Notes under the pieces: model-generated
The model's database searches: none
What the model saw: the letters and a program-made list of their open reading frames with translations, nothing else
Told to the model about the DNA's origin: nothing
Program-made: the position numbers and the translations under genes
NCBI GenBank assembly: GCA_019308625.1
Contig: JAFDHU010000102.1
Location: forward strand, 1-12,437
DNA: 12,437 bases
DNA from: Deltaproteobacteria bacterium
GTDB lineage: Bacteria > Desulfobacterota > Desulfobaccia > Desulfobaccales > 0-14-0-80-60-11
Direction: 5' to 3'
In this document: one piece after another, positions 5,798-12,437 of the stretch
Layout: the number at the start of each line of letters is the position of its first letter
Position numbering within the stretch: the stretch's first letter is position 1

Positions 5798-7663
5798 ATG
5801 CTGAAAGGCACGAAGTTAAGCATCAAGCTGATCGGGGGCTTCATGGCAGTGGCCCTGATCACCCTGGGTTTGGGTTTTATGGGTTGGCGGACTGTGTCTA
5901 GTATGGATGTGCGTCTTGAGAAGATGAGCAATGTCCATCTGCCAGCCTGGCAGAACCTGGCAAAAATCAGCCGAAGCATGGAATTTCTACTGGCCGCCCA
6001 ACGGACTTTGCTCAATCCCAGCCTGAGTGAGGTGGAGCGCCAAGTGCAGCGCCGAAACCTGGAAAAGGCCAAGGAAACGTACCAGGCCGCCTGCCAGGCC
6101 TATGAGGCCCTGCCCAAAGGGGAAGAAGAGGCCCAGGTTTGGGAGGAGTTTGTCCAGGCCGCCGATGCCTGGCTAAAGGAAAATGCCGAGTATTTGGAGA
6201 AGTTCCGGGGCGACTATTACGCAGCAGAAGCCCAGATCCTGCAAATGTTTGACAACAACGGCGATTATGTTGGAATGAAAAATTCCGCAGAGAGCAATTT
6301 CGGCAAATGGCTGGCCGACTTTCGCACCGATAATCCGGTTATGACCGCGGCTCTGCTGGAGGTCAAGGAGCCGCATCAGCGGTTTCACGCCGCAGCCAAA
6401 AAGATCAAGGGGCTGATGAGGGTGGGAGACGTCAGCGTGGCTAGGGGGGTTTTCCGGCGGGAGATGGTGCCGGCCGTGTTGGAGATGTCCAAGCACTTCG
6501 ATACCATGCGGGAAGAAGCGGCCAAGGCAGAAAGATTCTATGACCAAATGACCAACGTGGCCTTGGTTAAGGCCCGGGATGAGGAGGCCAAGGCCCAGGA
6601 GCTCCTCAGGAAACTCATGGCGGTCAATGCTGAGGATGTTGCCAAAGCCAAGAAAGAAAGCACCACGGCGGCAGCCAGATCCATCTTCTTGTCTCTGGCC
6701 GGCATGGTGGTCGGCTTTGTCCTGGCTCTGATTTTGGGCATATTCTTAAGCCTGTCCATTACCCGGCCCCTGAACCGGGTCATCGCCGGTTTGAGCGAAG
6801 GCTCCGATCAGGTGTCTGCGGCCTCCTCCCAGGTGTCCACGGCCAGCCAGTCCCTGGCTCAGGGGGCCTCCCAGCAGGCCGCGGCCATTCAGGAGACCTC
6901 CTCGTCTCTGGAGGAGATGGCTTCCATGACCAAATCCAATGCTGATCATGCCAAGCAGGCCGACAGCCTGATGAGTGAGACCACCCGGGTGGTGGAGGCA
7001 GCCAACACCTCCATGGGGCAGTTGACCGAGGCCATGAAAGAGGTGTCCCTGGCCAGTGAGGAGACCGCCAAAATCATCAAGACCATTGATGAGATCGGAG
7101 CCGGTTTTGCGGTGGTGGCCGATGAGGTGCGCTCCCTGGCCATGCGGGCGGCGGAGGCCGCCAAGAATACCGCCGACCTGATTGAGACCACTGCAGCCAG
7201 GGTGAAAGAAGGCTCAGACCTGGTAGGCAGAACTAGTGAGGCCTTCGATCAGGTGGTGAGCAGCGCCGCCAAGGTCAAGGAGCTGGTGGCGGAGATTGCC
7301 GCGGCCAGCTCCGAGCAGGCCCAGGGGGTGGAGCAGATCAACAAGGCGGTGAGCGAAATGAACAACATCATCCAGCAGACCGCCGCCAACGCCGAGGAGT
7401 CGGCCTCTGCCGCGGAAGAACTCAACGCCCAAGCCGAGCAAATGAAGGCTCAGGTCCGGGAATTGATGGCCATTGTGGGGGGCGCGGCCAACGGACGGAG
7501 TGGCATCAAGAACCGCCTTAAGGTTCCTTTGGCCATGGCCGGCGGGCGTTTGGTCAAGCGTTCTGCTCCAGCCAAGAAGCTTCTGGCTCAACCTTTGAAA
7601 GCCCAACCCGCCACCGCGGAGCAGGTCATCCCTCTGGAAGAGGGTGATTTTAAGGATTTTTAG
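5798..7663 (+). CDS. Methyl-accepting chemotaxis protein lacking the hairpin tip
   Basis: A 621-residue transmembrane receptor. TM1 is about 11-30; the periplasmic sensor about 31-295 is all helical and its length suits a helical bimodular (HBM-like) or long four-helix bundle; TM2 is about 297-319. Only the first HAMP helix is seen (SITRPLNRVIAGL, 319-331) before the signalling helices start. Adaptation-region heptads are present around 355-376 (GASQQAA, ETSSSLEEM) and 501-545. The conserved ascending segment GFAVVADEVRSLAMRAAEAAKNT (436-458) is intact, but it follows KIIKTIDEI (425-433) directly through GA. The expected FQTN-LLALNAA-EAARAGE tip, about 21 residues, is absent with the frame kept (junction 7096/7097). 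That tip is the CheA/CheW contact in known receptors. The tail (560-621) is basic and ends EEGDFKDF. The start is supported by AGGAGG 6 bases upstream. The ligand is unknown. Confidence 0.93.
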   Translation: MLKGTKLSIKLIGGFMAVALITLGLGFMGWRTVSSMDVRLEKMSNVHLPAWQNLAKISRSMEFLLAAQRTLLNPSLSEVERQVQRRNLEKAKETYQAACQAYEALPKGEEEAQVWEEFVQAADAWLKENAEYLEKFRGDYYAAEAQILQMFDNNGDYVGMKNSAESNFGKWLADFRTDNPVMTAALLEVKEPHQRFHAAAKKIKGLMRVGDVSVARGVFRREMVPAVLEMSKHFDTMREEAAKAERFYDQMTNVALVKARDEEAKAQELLRKLMAVNAEDVAKAKKESTTAAARSIFLSLAGMVVGFVLALILGIFLSLSITRPLNRVIAGLSEGSDQVSAASSQVSTASQSLAQGASQQAAAIQETSSSLEEMASMTKSNADHAKQADSLMSETTRVVEAANTSMGQLTEAMKEVSLASEETAKIIKTIDEIGAGFAVVADEVRSLAMRAAEAAKNTADLIETTAARVKEGSDLVGRTSEAFDQVVSSAAKVKELVAEIAAASSEQAQGVEQINKAVSEMNNIIQQTAANAEESASAAEELNAQAEQMKAQVRELMAIVGGAANGRSGIKNRLKVPLAMAGGRLVKRSAPAKKLLAQPLKAQPATAEQVIPLEEGDFKDF

Positions 7664-7805
7664 ACCATGCACCGAATTACTAATAGGAGCAAAAAGATAA
7701 TTCATCGGCGAAGGGTCTGGATTCTTCGGCCCCTGGGGAGGCCGTGAATGACCGGAAATCAATCAATTTTCTGACTAGGGGCGGCGGGGGAACGGGGGTC
7801 GGGAT

Positions 7806-7813
7806 AAAGGAGG
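7806..7813 (+). promoter_or_regulatory. Strong ribosome-binding site that fixes the cheW start
   Basis: AAAGGAGG lies 5 bases before ATG 7819 and is nearly fully complementary to the 16S rRNA 3' end. It decides for 7819 over the in-frame GTG at 7744. The 25 residues that the longer form would add are glycine-rich and unlike CheW. Confidence 0.8.
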
Positions 7814-7818
7814 CCAAC

Positions 7819-8334
7819 ATGGCTCAGGCAGCCCGGCAATTGGACCAAGAAGGTAACTCCCTTCAGGATAAGGAGGGGAAATATCTCACCTTTACCCTGG
7901 CCGGGGAGGATTACGGCCTGGAGATTCTCAAGGTCCGGGAAATCATTGGCATGATGGATATCACCGCTATTCCCCAGACCCCGGAGTACGTCAAGGGGGT
8001 CATCAACCTGCGGGGCCGGGTGATACCGGTCATGGACTTAAGACTGCGGTTCGGCCTGCCGCCCGTGGATTATGGGGAGCGCACCTGCATTATTGTAACG
8101 GACGTGCAAAGCCCTCAGGGGGCGGTGCAGGTGGGGGTGGTGGTGGATGCCGTTTCCGAGGTGCTCAATGTCAGCGGCAAAGACATCGAGCCTCCCCCAG
8201 GGTTCGGAGGTCGCATCGACAGCGGCTATATTCTGGGCCTGGCCAAGGCCAAGGGGGCGGTCAAGATTTTACTGGATATAGACAGGGTACTGGCGGTCAG
8301 CGAGCTGGCAAGATTTGAGGGTATGGGCGGCTAA
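7819..8334 (+). CDS. cheW: CheW coupling protein
   Basis: A 171-residue CheW-domain protein, cytoplasmic, linking receptor tips to the P5 domain of CheA. After a polar lead of about 20 residues come the family motifs in order: KYLTFTLAGEDYGLEILKV (about 21-39), the REIIGMMDITAIPQTPEYVKG segment (40-60), INLRGRVIPVMDLR (62-75, with the core-signalling arginine in NLRG), ERTCIIV (86-92), VGVVVDAVSEVL (105-116) and the C-terminal GYILGLAKAKGAVKILLDIDRVL. Nothing is missing. It follows mcp after 155 non-coding bases and ends 2 bases before cheR. In a normal system it would contact the receptor tip that is deleted in the neighbouring MCP, so its main partners are probably other receptors in the genome, or the CheA P5 domain in a different arrangement. 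Confidence 0.94.
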   Translation: MAQAARQLDQEGNSLQDKEGKYLTFTLAGEDYGLEILKVREIIGMMDITAIPQTPEYVKGVINLRGRVIPVMDLRLRFGLPPVDYGERTCIIVTDVQSPQGAVQVGVVVDAVSEVLNVSGKDIEPPPGFGGRIDSGYILGLAKAKGAVKILLDIDRVLAVSELARFEGMGG

Positions 8335-8336
8335 GC

Positions 8337-9239
8337 ATGAAGCCCGGGGTCGGATTGATTGGCGTCGGACCTCTGGCAGGCCAGCCGACGCCGCCGGGGT
8401 GGGTGCCGGCGGCCGGGCCCCCGCCCGAGCTGTCCGAGGCGGAGTTTTTCAACTTTTGCCGGTTGATTCACCGCCATGCCGGCATTCATCTGTCTCCCCA
8501 GAAAAAGGCCCTGCTGCAGGCCCGCTTGGTGAAGCTAGTGCAGGACCGGGGCTTGGGGAGCTACCAGGAGTACTACCGGCGAGTGGTGGAGGACAAAAGC
8601 GGCCGGGAACTAACCTGCCTACTGGATGCAGTCTCCACCAATCAGACAGCCTTTTGGCGAGAGCCGGCCCATTTCGTTTATCTGGCCCGGGAAATCGTCC
8701 CGGAATGGCGCCGGGCGAAGGGCCGGGACTCCTCCCGGTGGCTCTGGAGCGCCGGCTGCTCCAGCGGCGAGGAACCTTACACCCTGGCCATGGTATTATT
8801 GACGGCTCTGGACCCAGAAGAGCTGAAAAGGATCAGAATCTTCGCCGCCGACCTCAACACCCAAATGTTAGCCCAGGCCCAACGGGGCATTTACCCGGAA
8901 GACCGGGCTGCCTCCCTGCCCCCGGAATGGCGGCGGCGGTTTTTCCAGAAAGGCCACGGGCGGTGGACAGGCTATCTTCGGGTGAAACCGGAAGTGCGGG
9001 AGCTGGTGGAGTTCTTCCACCTCAATCTGATGGACCCCTTCGATTTTCAGGAGAAATTTGACCTGATTTTCTGCCGCAACGTCATGATCTACTTTGATCG
9101 GCAGACCCAGGCGGCGGTGGTGGAGAAGCTTTACCGCTCCCTGAAGCGGGGAGGCTACCTCTTCCTGGGGCACTCGGAGAGCCTGAGCAACCTGCGACAC
9201 CGTTTCACCTATGTGAAACCTACAATCTATCGCAAATAG
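8337..9239 (+). CDS. cheR: CheR, SAM-dependent receptor glutamate methyltransferase
   Basis: A 300-residue cytoplasmic enzyme that methylates receptor glutamates using S-adenosylmethionine, opposing CheB. A proline/glycine-rich lead (1-30) precedes the helical N-domain (about 31-110), which contains VSTNQTAFWREPAHF (99-113), the CheR substrate/SAM motif; FW replaces the more common FF. The SAM-binding loop is WSAGCSSGEEPYTLA (137-151), followed by the acidic strand end IFAADLN (168-174), and the later motifs FDLIFCRNVMIYF (241-253) and LFLGHSES (275-282). The start ATG is 2 bases after the cheW stop, and a GAGGG/GGGCGG region upstream overlaps the cheW end, indicating coupled translation. No tetratricopeptide or other extra domain is present. 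The N-terminal 30 residues are atypical, but no better start was found. Confidence 0.93.
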   Translation: MKPGVGLIGVGPLAGQPTPPGWVPAAGPPPELSEAEFFNFCRLIHRHAGIHLSPQKKALLQARLVKLVQDRGLGSYQEYYRRVVEDKSGRELTCLLDAVSTNQTAFWREPAHFVYLAREIVPEWRRAKGRDSSRWLWSAGCSSGEEPYTLAMVLLTALDPEELKRIRIFAADLNTQMLAQAQRGIYPEDRAASLPPEWRRRFFQKGHGRWTGYLRVKPEVRELVEFFHLNLMDPFDFQEKFDLIFCRNVMIYFDRQTQAAVVEKLYRSLKRGGYLFLGHSESLSNLRHRFTYVKPTIYRK

Positions 9240-9249
9240 GGGCGGGAGG

Positions 9250-9699
9250 ATGGACATCGTGGTGGGCGTGGCTGACCTCAAGGTGAGTAATCGGCCTGAG
9301 CATGTGCTGGTGACTCATGCCCTGGGCTCCTGCATCGGAGTGGCCATCTATGATCCTCTGGCCCGGGTGGGGGGTATGCTGCACTTCATGCTGCCGGAAT
9401 CATCCCTGGACCTAAGCCGGGCCCAGGAGAACCCCTACATGTTTGCCGACACCGGCGTTCCCCGCCTGTTTCGGGAGTGCTACAGCCTGGGGGCCCAAAA
9501 GCAACGCCTTCGAGTGAAGGTGGCCGGGGGCAGCCAACTGTTTGGAAGGCCGGAGCATTTTCAGGTCGGCCGGCGCAACTATAATGTCCTGATCCACGGC
9601 GAAGATGTGGGCGGCAACAAAGCCCGCACCCTGTGCCTGGAAATAGCCACTGGCAAGACCTGGGTAAGAACCACGGACAATCAAATTTATGAGCTTTAA
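9250..9699 (+). CDS. cheD: CheD, chemoreceptor glutamine deamidase
   Basis: A 149-residue enzyme that deamidates glutamines in receptors to create methylation sites and, in some systems, pairs with CheC-type phosphatases. The catalytic Cys is C28 (LGSCIGV) and the His is H45 (GGMLHFMLP), with T22 in the position of the third active-site residue of the Thermotoga enzyme. The later AGGSQLF (93-99) and GEDVGGNKAR (117-126) elements match the family. Its start is odd: GGGAGG (9244-9249) touches the ATG with no spacer. GTG 9259, nine bases after that site, is a reasonable alternative and would remove three residues. It lies 10 bases after cheR and 12 bases before the HDOD gene. Confidence 0.93.
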   Translation: MDIVVGVADLKVSNRPEHVLVTHALGSCIGVAIYDPLARVGGMLHFMLPESSLDLSRAQENPYMFADTGVPRLFRECYSLGAQKQRLRVKVAGGSQLFGRPEHFQVGRRNYNVLIHGEDVGGNKARTLCLEIATGKTWVRTTDNQIYEL

Positions 9700-9711
9700 A
9701 GGACAACGGTC

Positions 9712-10596
9712 ATGAGCCTTATCCCCCAGATTCTGCGGTCCTTGAAAAACCTGCCGCCTTTTCCCATGGTGGCCCAGCGGGCCCTGATGCTGGTGAATAA
9801 ACCGGAACTCAGTATTCAGGAACTGGTGGAAGTGATAAAGTTTGACCCGGCCATCACCGCCAATGTCCTGCGCATTGCCAACTCTGCCTATTTCGGACTG
9901 AGGCGGGAAATCCACTCCCTGCACCAGGCCCTGCTGTTGCTGGGCACCCAGGAATTGCTGAAAATCATTATCGCCAGCGGTGCCACCCGTTTGTTCGCCA
10001 ATGCCACTCCGGGTTATTTTTCCGAACGTCATGGCCTCTGGCGGCATTCGGTGAGCTGCGGACTGATGGCCGACCTCCTGGCCCGGGAGCTTACTTGGGC
10101 CGAACGGGCCACCTGCTTCACCGCCGGCCTGCTCCATGATATCGGCAAGCTGGTATTGAGTCTGTTTGTGGACCAGAAATTCGCCGCCATCATGGAGGTG
10201 GTGGAGACCCAGGGGAAGCCCTTCCATCGGGCGGAAAAGGAGATTTTGGGGGTAGACCATGCCGAAATCGGCGGGGAAATGGCCCGCATCTGGGATTTTC
10301 CCGACCGTCTGCGTTTGGTAATCCGTCATCATCATCTGGACTGCCCTGAAAGCTTCAGCGATAATCTGGTGCTGCTGATCCATCTGGCCGATGTGCTGGT
10401 GCTCATGTTCGGTCAAAACCTGGGTCGCGAAGGCCTGGCCTACGACGGCTACCCGGAAGTCCTGAAGCATTTCGGTCTGCGGGAAAGGGATCTGGAAAAA
10501 ATCCTGCTACATTTCGGCTGCATCTGGAATGACGCCCAAGTGTTCTTCGGTCTGATAGGAAGTGCCCATGGCTTACAATGTGCTCATCGTGGATGA
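9712..10596 (+). CDS. HDOD-domain signalling protein with a complete set of HD-type metal residues
   Basis: A 294-residue cytoplasmic protein. HDOD proteins are HD-superfamily relatives found in signalling and chemotaxis loci; most have no shown activity and may act as binding modules. The N-terminal LPPFPMVAQRAL (14-25) and the DPAITANVLRIANSAYFG segment (45-62) are classic HDOD. The HD-like ligands are all present here: H112, H142-D143 (LLHDIGK), H183 (VDHAEIG), H206-H208 and D227 (HLADVL). No HD-GYP signature (HHExxDGxGYP) is seen. The ribosome site AAAGGA (9698-9703) is 8 bases upstream. The last 29 bases overlap the next cheY, so the two are probably translationally coupled and may work together. 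Its role is inference: an output for, or modulator of, this chemotaxis pathway. Confidence 0.85.
   Translation: MSLIPQILRSLKNLPPFPMVAQRALMLVNKPELSIQELVEVIKFDPAITANVLRIANSAYFGLRREIHSLHQALLLLGTQELLKIIIASGATRLFANATPGYFSERHGLWRHSVSCGLMADLLARELTWAERATCFTAGLLHDIGKLVLSLFVDQKFAAIMEVVETQGKPFHRAEKEILGVDHAEIGGEMARIWDFPDRLRLVIRHHHLDCPESFSDNLVLLIHLADVLVLMFGQNLGREGLAYDGYPEVLKHFGLRERDLEKILLHFGCIWNDAQVFFGLIGSAHGLQCAHRG
10557..10560 (+). promoter_or_regulatory. Ribosome site selecting the second cheY start inside the HDOD gene
   Basis: AGGA ends 7 bases before ATG 10568 and lies within the HDOD coding sequence. It favours ATG 10568 over the in-frame GTG 10562, which would be only 1 base away. Confidence 0.55.
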
Positions 10597-10987
10597 CTCC
10601 GCTACTATGCGGGCGCTGGTGCGCAAGATTTTGGCTATGTCCGGCTTTGACCTCGGCGGCTGCTTCGAAAGCGCCAACGGTCGGGAGGCCTTGAAAATAC
10701 TGGAAAAGCACTGGATAGATCTCATTCTTTCAGATGTGCACATGCCGGAGATGGATGGAGCCGCCTTCCTGCAGGCCCTGCGGGCCCATAAGCTGTGGCG
10801 AACCATTCCGGTGGTTCTCATTACCACGGAATCCAGACAGGAGGTACTCACCCCCATTCTGAGGCAGGGAGCTCAAGGGTACATCAAAAAGCCCTTCCAA
10901 CCCGAAGTCATCCGGAACCAGTTGGTCAGTATTCTGGGGGAGGCTGCCGCGACCAATGTTAGAGAACTTGAAGGCTGCGATTTTTGA
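10568..10987 (+). CDS. cheY: Second CheY-like single-domain response regulator
   Basis: A 139-residue receiver protein without an output domain. The active site is complete: D9 and D10 (VLIVDD), the phosphoacceptor D56 (LSDVHMPEMDG), T86 (LITTE) and K108 (YIKKPF). It differs clearly from the first CheY: SATMRALVRKILAMSGF instead of ATMRKIIRNVLKQIGF, TTES after strand 4, and Y105 in the switch region. It is therefore not a recent duplicate. It starts inside the HDOD gene (29-base overlap), and its end overlaps the cheX-like gene by 32 bases, which suggests that the three are made together. Possible roles are a phosphate sink, a dedicated partner for the CheX-like phosphatase, or signalling to the HDOD protein. 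CheY versus a generic receiver protein cannot be decided by sequence alone. Confidence 0.88.
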   Translation: MAYNVLIVDDSATMRALVRKILAMSGFDLGGCFESANGREALKILEKHWIDLILSDVHMPEMDGAAFLQALRAHKLWRTIPVVLITTESRQEVLTPILRQGAQGYIKKPFQPEVIRNQLVSILGEAAATNVRELEGCDF

Positions 10988-11387
10988 AGTGCTGGAAACC
11001 ATGTTTTTCCTTTTCCCGGAGTCGCTGGAAGAAGTCGGGGAGGAGTCCACTGGGGAAGCCCTGCGGGCCTGGGTGCCTGTCACTGGGTCCAGGTCCTACC
11101 ATGCCGGCTTGACCGTACCTATGCCTTTGGCCCAAAAGATGGCCGCCAATTTTCTGGGCTGCCGGGAAGAAGAGGTCACCAGCCAGGAAATGGAAGACAT
11201 AGTCCGGGAAGCAGCCAACATGGTGACCGGCAATTTTCTCAGCCGGGAGCAGGTGCCCGGGGCTTTCCGGCCGGAGGCGCCCCGGTCTGAAAGGATTGCC
11301 GGAGGGGCTCCGCGGTCTCCAGGTCACAGGCTCTTGTTTATGGTGGATGATCACTTAATGGAGGTCTTTCTGGAAAGGATTGCCTGA
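10956..11387 (+). CDS. cheX: CheX-like CheY-P phosphatase
   Basis: A 143-residue protein of the CheC/CheX/FliY phosphatase superfamily, which dephosphorylates CheY-P. The catalytic E-x-x-N signature is visible once, E85-A-A-N88, within MEDIVREAANMVTGNFLS (79-96). One such motif, in a helix followed by GN, is the CheX pattern; CheC usually has two. The N-terminus (LKAAIFEVLETMFF) and the MPLAQKMAANFLGC segment (56-69) also match CheX. The 101-125 stretch is proline/arginine-rich and poorly conserved. The start ATG lies within the preceding cheY (32-base overlap), with GGGAGG (10938-10943) 12 bases upstream, slightly far. It supplies the signal-termination activity for the cluster; no CheZ or CheC is seen in the window. 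CheD could be a partner by analogy with CheC-CheD pairs, but this is inference. Confidence 0.8.
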   Translation: MLENLKAAIFEVLETMFFLFPESLEEVGEESTGEALRAWVPVTGSRSYHAGLTVPMPLAQKMAANFLGCREEEVTSQEMEDIVREAANMVTGNFLSREQVPGAFRPEAPRSERIAGGAPRSPGHRLLFMVDDHLMEVFLERIA

Positions 11388-11553
11388 GCCCGGCAGGAGC
11401 AGCCCGGACTATCGGACCGGAACGCGGAGCGGGCTTCTCCAGATGTGCCGGAGAAGAAGGGCAAGAGAGGCTGGGGGCCGAGGCGGCCAAACCCGGAGGC
11501 TCCCAGGACTCTGCTGCTGGCACAGCCTCTCCATCTTTGACGGCAACGGTGTC
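11388..11553 (+). other. Intergenic stretch before cheB, with a hairpin
   Basis: No gene was found in these 166 bases. A perfect 7-bp inverted repeat, CTTCTCC (11434-11440) with GGAGAAG (11450-11456), encloses AGATGTGCC. No T-run follows, so it is not an evident terminator. No clear promoter or strong ribosome site is present before cheB, whose upstream bases are ACGGCAACGGTGTC. Confidence 0.35.
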
Positions 11554-12437
11554 ATGGCTCCCATCAAGGTTCTGATCGTGGATGATTCAGCCGTGGTGCG
11601 GCGGGTCTTTACGGATATTATCTCCCGGGAGCCTGATCTGCAGGTGGTGGGCACGGCTCCTGATCCCTATGTGGCCCGGGACAAGATTGTGCAGCTCCAG
11701 CCCCAGGTCATCACCCTGGACCTGGAGATGCCCCGCATGGACGGCCTCACCTTTCTCAGGAAGCTGATGCACTACCACCCCCTACCGGTCATCATCGTCT
11801 CCTCTCTGACGCCTCGGGGCAGCCAGTTGGCCCTGGAAGCCATGGAACTGGGAGCCGTGGAGGTTCTGCCCAAGCCGGGGAGTGCCTTCAGTGTGGGGGA
11901 TTTGGGTCCCCAATTGGTGGAGAAAATCCGAGTGGCGGCCCTGTCCAGGCCAAAAAAGGCCTCGGCTCCGGCTCCGACCTCACGGCCGTCAGCAGGCCAG
12001 CGGGGGCCGGAGCTAAAAACTACCGATAAAGTCATCGCCATCGGCGCGTCCACCGGTGGCACGGAAGCCATCAAGGAGGTGCTTATGGGCCTGCCGCCCG
12101 GTATTCCCGGGATCGTTATTGTTCAGCACATGCCTCCTAAATTTACCACCGCCTTTGCCCAACGCATGAACCAGTTGTGCGCCGTGGAGGTAAAGGAAGC
12201 CCAGGATGGGGACTCCGTGCTTACCGGCCGTGCCCTCATCGCCCCGGGCAATTACCACATGCTTTTGCGGAGAAGCGGGGCCCGCTACTACGTGCAGGTA
12301 AAAAACGGTCCGCCAGTGCACCATCAACGTCCCAGCGTGGATGTGCTCTTCAACTCCACCGCGGCCAGTGCCGGGGGCAACGCCATCGGTGTGCTCCTCA
12401 CCGGCATGGGGGCCGACGGTGCTGAGGGGCTTCTGGC
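11554..12437 (+). CDS. cheB: CheB receptor methylesterase/glutaminase (3' end cut by the window)
   Basis: 294 codons are visible, nearly the whole of the usual roughly 350-residue protein. CheB removes methyl groups from receptor glutamates and is activated by phosphate from CheA. The receiver domain (1-130) has D10/D11 (LIVDD), the phosphoacceptor D56 (ITLDLEMPRMDG), S83-S84 (IVSSL) and K107 (LPKPG). An alanine/proline/serine linker (about 131-156) leads to the esterase domain, where the catalytic triad is complete: S166 (IGASTGG), H192 (VQHMP) and D288 (TGMGADG). The glycine-rich end of the domain is outside the window. The ATG at 11554 begins directly with the receiver strand (MAPIKVLIVDDSAVVR), as in other CheB proteins, but has no good ribosome site. 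The upstream reading frame is open and an earlier start is not excluded. Confidence 0.94.
   Translation, partial: MAPIKVLIVDDSAVVRRVFTDIISREPDLQVVGTAPDPYVARDKIVQLQPQVITLDLEMPRMDGLTFLRKLMHYHPLPVIIVSSLTPRGSQLALEAMELGAVEVLPKPGSAFSVGDLGPQLVEKIRVAALSRPKKASAPAPTSRPSAGQRGPELKTTDKVIAIGASTGGTEAIKEVLMGLPPGIPGIVIVQHMPPKFTTAFAQRMNQLCAVEVKEAQDGDSVLTGRALIAPGNYHMLLRRSGARYYVQVKNGPPVHHQRPSVDVLFNSTAASAGGNAIGVLLTGMGADGAEGLL

Noticed and set aside
5692..5901. A small gene starting at 5692 with GGGAGG just before the ATG
   Set aside because: The spacing between GGGAGG and ATG is too short, it overlaps the mcp start, and the peptide looks random.
7744..7818. A 25-residue N-terminal extension of CheW from GTG 7744
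   Set aside because: The AAAGGAGG site before ATG 7819 and CheW family length both favour the later start; the extension is glycine-rich and non-conserved in look.
9412..10470. A 352-codon minus-strand frame opposite cheD and the HDOD gene
   Set aside because: It crosses two well-supported genes on the other strand and its product has no recognisable motif.
1..12437. Phage, transposon, CRISPR, toxin-antitoxin, tRNA or rRNA elements
   Set aside because: No integrase or transposase motifs, no regular spaced direct repeats, no tRNA cloverleaf and no rRNA-like sequence were seen.

Overview
The window is bacterial chromosome, GC-rich and densely coded, from what is most likely an anaerobic deltaproteobacterium (Desulfobacterota; a sulfate reducer or syntroph would fit). 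The basis is a CooC-type ATPase that matures carbon monoxide dehydrogenase, a chemotaxis cluster containing CheD, a CheX-like phosphatase and an HDOD protein, and a chemoreceptor tail ending in DFKDF. The taxonomic call is inference from gene content, not from a marker gene.

Left part (1-2857): housekeeping-type genes in mixed orientation. They are the 5' end of an MFS-type transporter (minus, cut by the window edge), cooC (minus), a hotdog-fold thioesterase (plus) and an M24 Xaa-Pro peptidase (minus). The gaps hold GC-rich palindromes. One is present twice, in opposite orientations, with 37 identical bases. A strong G-quadruplex motif lies just upstream of the transporter gene.

Right part (about 2918-12437): one plus-strand chemotaxis cluster, cheY - cheA - mcp - cheW - cheR - cheD - HDOD gene - second cheY - cheX-like - cheB, with cheB cut by the right edge. 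A sigma-28-like promoter candidate (TAAAGATT-N12-GTCGAAAA) precedes the first gene. Most junctions are tight or overlapping. The exceptions are 189 bp before mcp, 155 bp before cheW and 166 bp before cheB. The cluster encodes a full excitation and adaptation set: receptor, CheW coupler, CheA kinase, two single-domain response regulators, CheR methyltransferase, CheB methylesterase, CheD deamidase and a CheX-like CheY-P phosphatase.

The most unusual point is in the receptor. The stretch that normally forms the tip of the cytoplasmic hairpin, and binds CheA and CheW, is missing in frame: about 21 residues between I433 and G434. Neighbouring conserved sequence is intact on both sides. CheA is also unusual: it shows no obvious P2 domain and instead carries two tandem 31-residue repeats with an LGE(I/L)LV motif between P1 and P3, behind a roughly 140-residue N-terminal extension. 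No mobile element, tRNA, rRNA or CRISPR array was seen.
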